Shown here: piece by piece, positions 38,933 to 39,154 of the stretch
Layout: every line of letters starts with the position of its first letter
Numbering within the stretch: the first letter of the stretch is position 1
Source of the DNA: Clostridiales bacterium
Lineage (GTDB): Bacteria; Bacillota; Clostridia; Oscillospirales; CAG-272
Direction: 5' to 3'
Length of the DNA stretch: 39,154 nt
Assembly: GCA_003522145.1 (NCBI GenBank)
Contig: DPGD01000038.1
Coordinates: 1 to 39,154, forward strand
Made by a program: the position numbers and the translations under genes
Notes under the pieces: generated by a model
Seen by the model: the letters and a program-made list of their open reading frames with translations, nothing else
Told to the model about the DNA's origin: nothing
Databases searched by the model: none

Positions 38933-39154
38933 TTTTGTGGGACTCCTCCCTCACCCTGCCAAGAGCGCGTTTTTGAAAAACGCCCCTTGGAACCCTCAAA
39001 AACTTTTTTAAGTGCGTAAAGGCGAAGCCGGACGGTCTGTGGGCGTTTCGTGAAAGGACCTTATCCCGCCTGAAAAGGCGCGCCCCGATGGGCTGGCTCG
39101 CCCTCTCTTTGTGGAACGCTGTCCCACACCCTGCCAAGGAGCGTTTTTGAAAAA
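38933..39154. repeat. two copies of a 48-bp hairpin repeat in non-coding DNA
   Basis: 38933-38980 and 39107-39154 are similar direct repeats, 174 bp apart. Both contain a GTGG...CCAC-type hairpin with different stem bases, then CACCCTGCCAAG and GCG(CG)TTTTTGAAAAA. In the first copy an imperfect long stem continues to CCTTGG (38988-38990). Between the copies lies CGCCT-GAAA-AGGCG, a GNRA-type hairpin near 39067-39080. No gene is supported from 38772 to the window end (383 bp), apart from the pst promoter region. Confidence 0.65.

Noticed and set aside
38817..39137. Minus-strand frame of 106 codons upstream of pstS
   Set aside because: It runs through the Pho box, the -10 box and both hairpin repeats, so it is non-coding.

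Overview
The window is a chromosomal segment of a spore-forming Firmicute of the class Clostridia. Evidence: a germination protease gene (gpr), a SigH-like sigma factor, the Gram-positive division cluster yggS-sepF-yggT-ylmH-divIVA-ileS-lspA, a ThiI without rhodanese domain, strong AGGAGG-type ribosome binding sites and near-consensus sigma-A promoters. Base composition is roughly half G+C. No rRNA, tRNA, CRISPR array, insertion sequence or prophage gene was seen. Almost all of the window is housekeeping DNA.

Layout. 1-4.9 kb (minus): an operon htpG - unknown gene - TSCPD-domain gene - phospho-sugar mutase. 5.0-6.3 kb: an RNHCP zinc-binding protein (minus) and a small secreted/membrane protein (plus). 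6.3-18.4 kb (minus): miaA - HlyD-like adaptor - yggS - sepF - yggT - ylmH - divIVA - ileS - lspA - rluD - metG, a translation/division/envelope cluster with several overlapping genes. 18.6-19.6 kb: queA with its own promoter. 19.8-20.7 kb (plus): a DapA-family protein that has lost its catalytic residues. 21.0-25.3 kb (minus): U32 protease-family protein and thiI, a double zinc-ribbon protein with a structured leader, and a SigH-like sigma factor with a consensus promoter. 25.4-28.0 kb (minus): a DUF4364 protein and an orphan oligopeptide-binding lipoprotein. 28.3-29.3 kb (plus): gpr. 29.4-29.6 kb (minus): a small membrane protein. 29.9-34.3 kb (plus): the glycine cleavage operon gcvT-gcvH-gcvPA-gcvPB. 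34.6-38.8 kb (minus): the phosphate operon pstS-pstC-pstA-pstB-phoU behind a three-repeat Pho-box-like operator. 38.9-39.15 kb: non-coding DNA with two copies of a hairpin repeat.

How the genes work together. The gcv genes make the T, H and two-subunit P proteins of glycine decarboxylase; the L protein is not here. PstSCAB imports phosphate and PhoU reports uptake to a PhoR/PhoB-type system outside the window. MiaA and QueA modify tRNA anticodon loops, ThiI thiolates tRNA, RluD modifies rRNA, IleS and MetG charge tRNAs, and SepF, DivIVA and YlmH act in septum formation and growth.

The most notable observation is that the PstS phosphate-binding protein is circularly permuted: the half that is normally C-terminal comes first, straight after the lipobox. 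Others are the catalytically dead DapA homologue, a possible AUC start codon in the RNHCP gene, the structured non-coding stretch between the sigma factor and zinc-ribbon genes, the competing hairpins between the gcv and pst operons, and the repeat element at the right edge.
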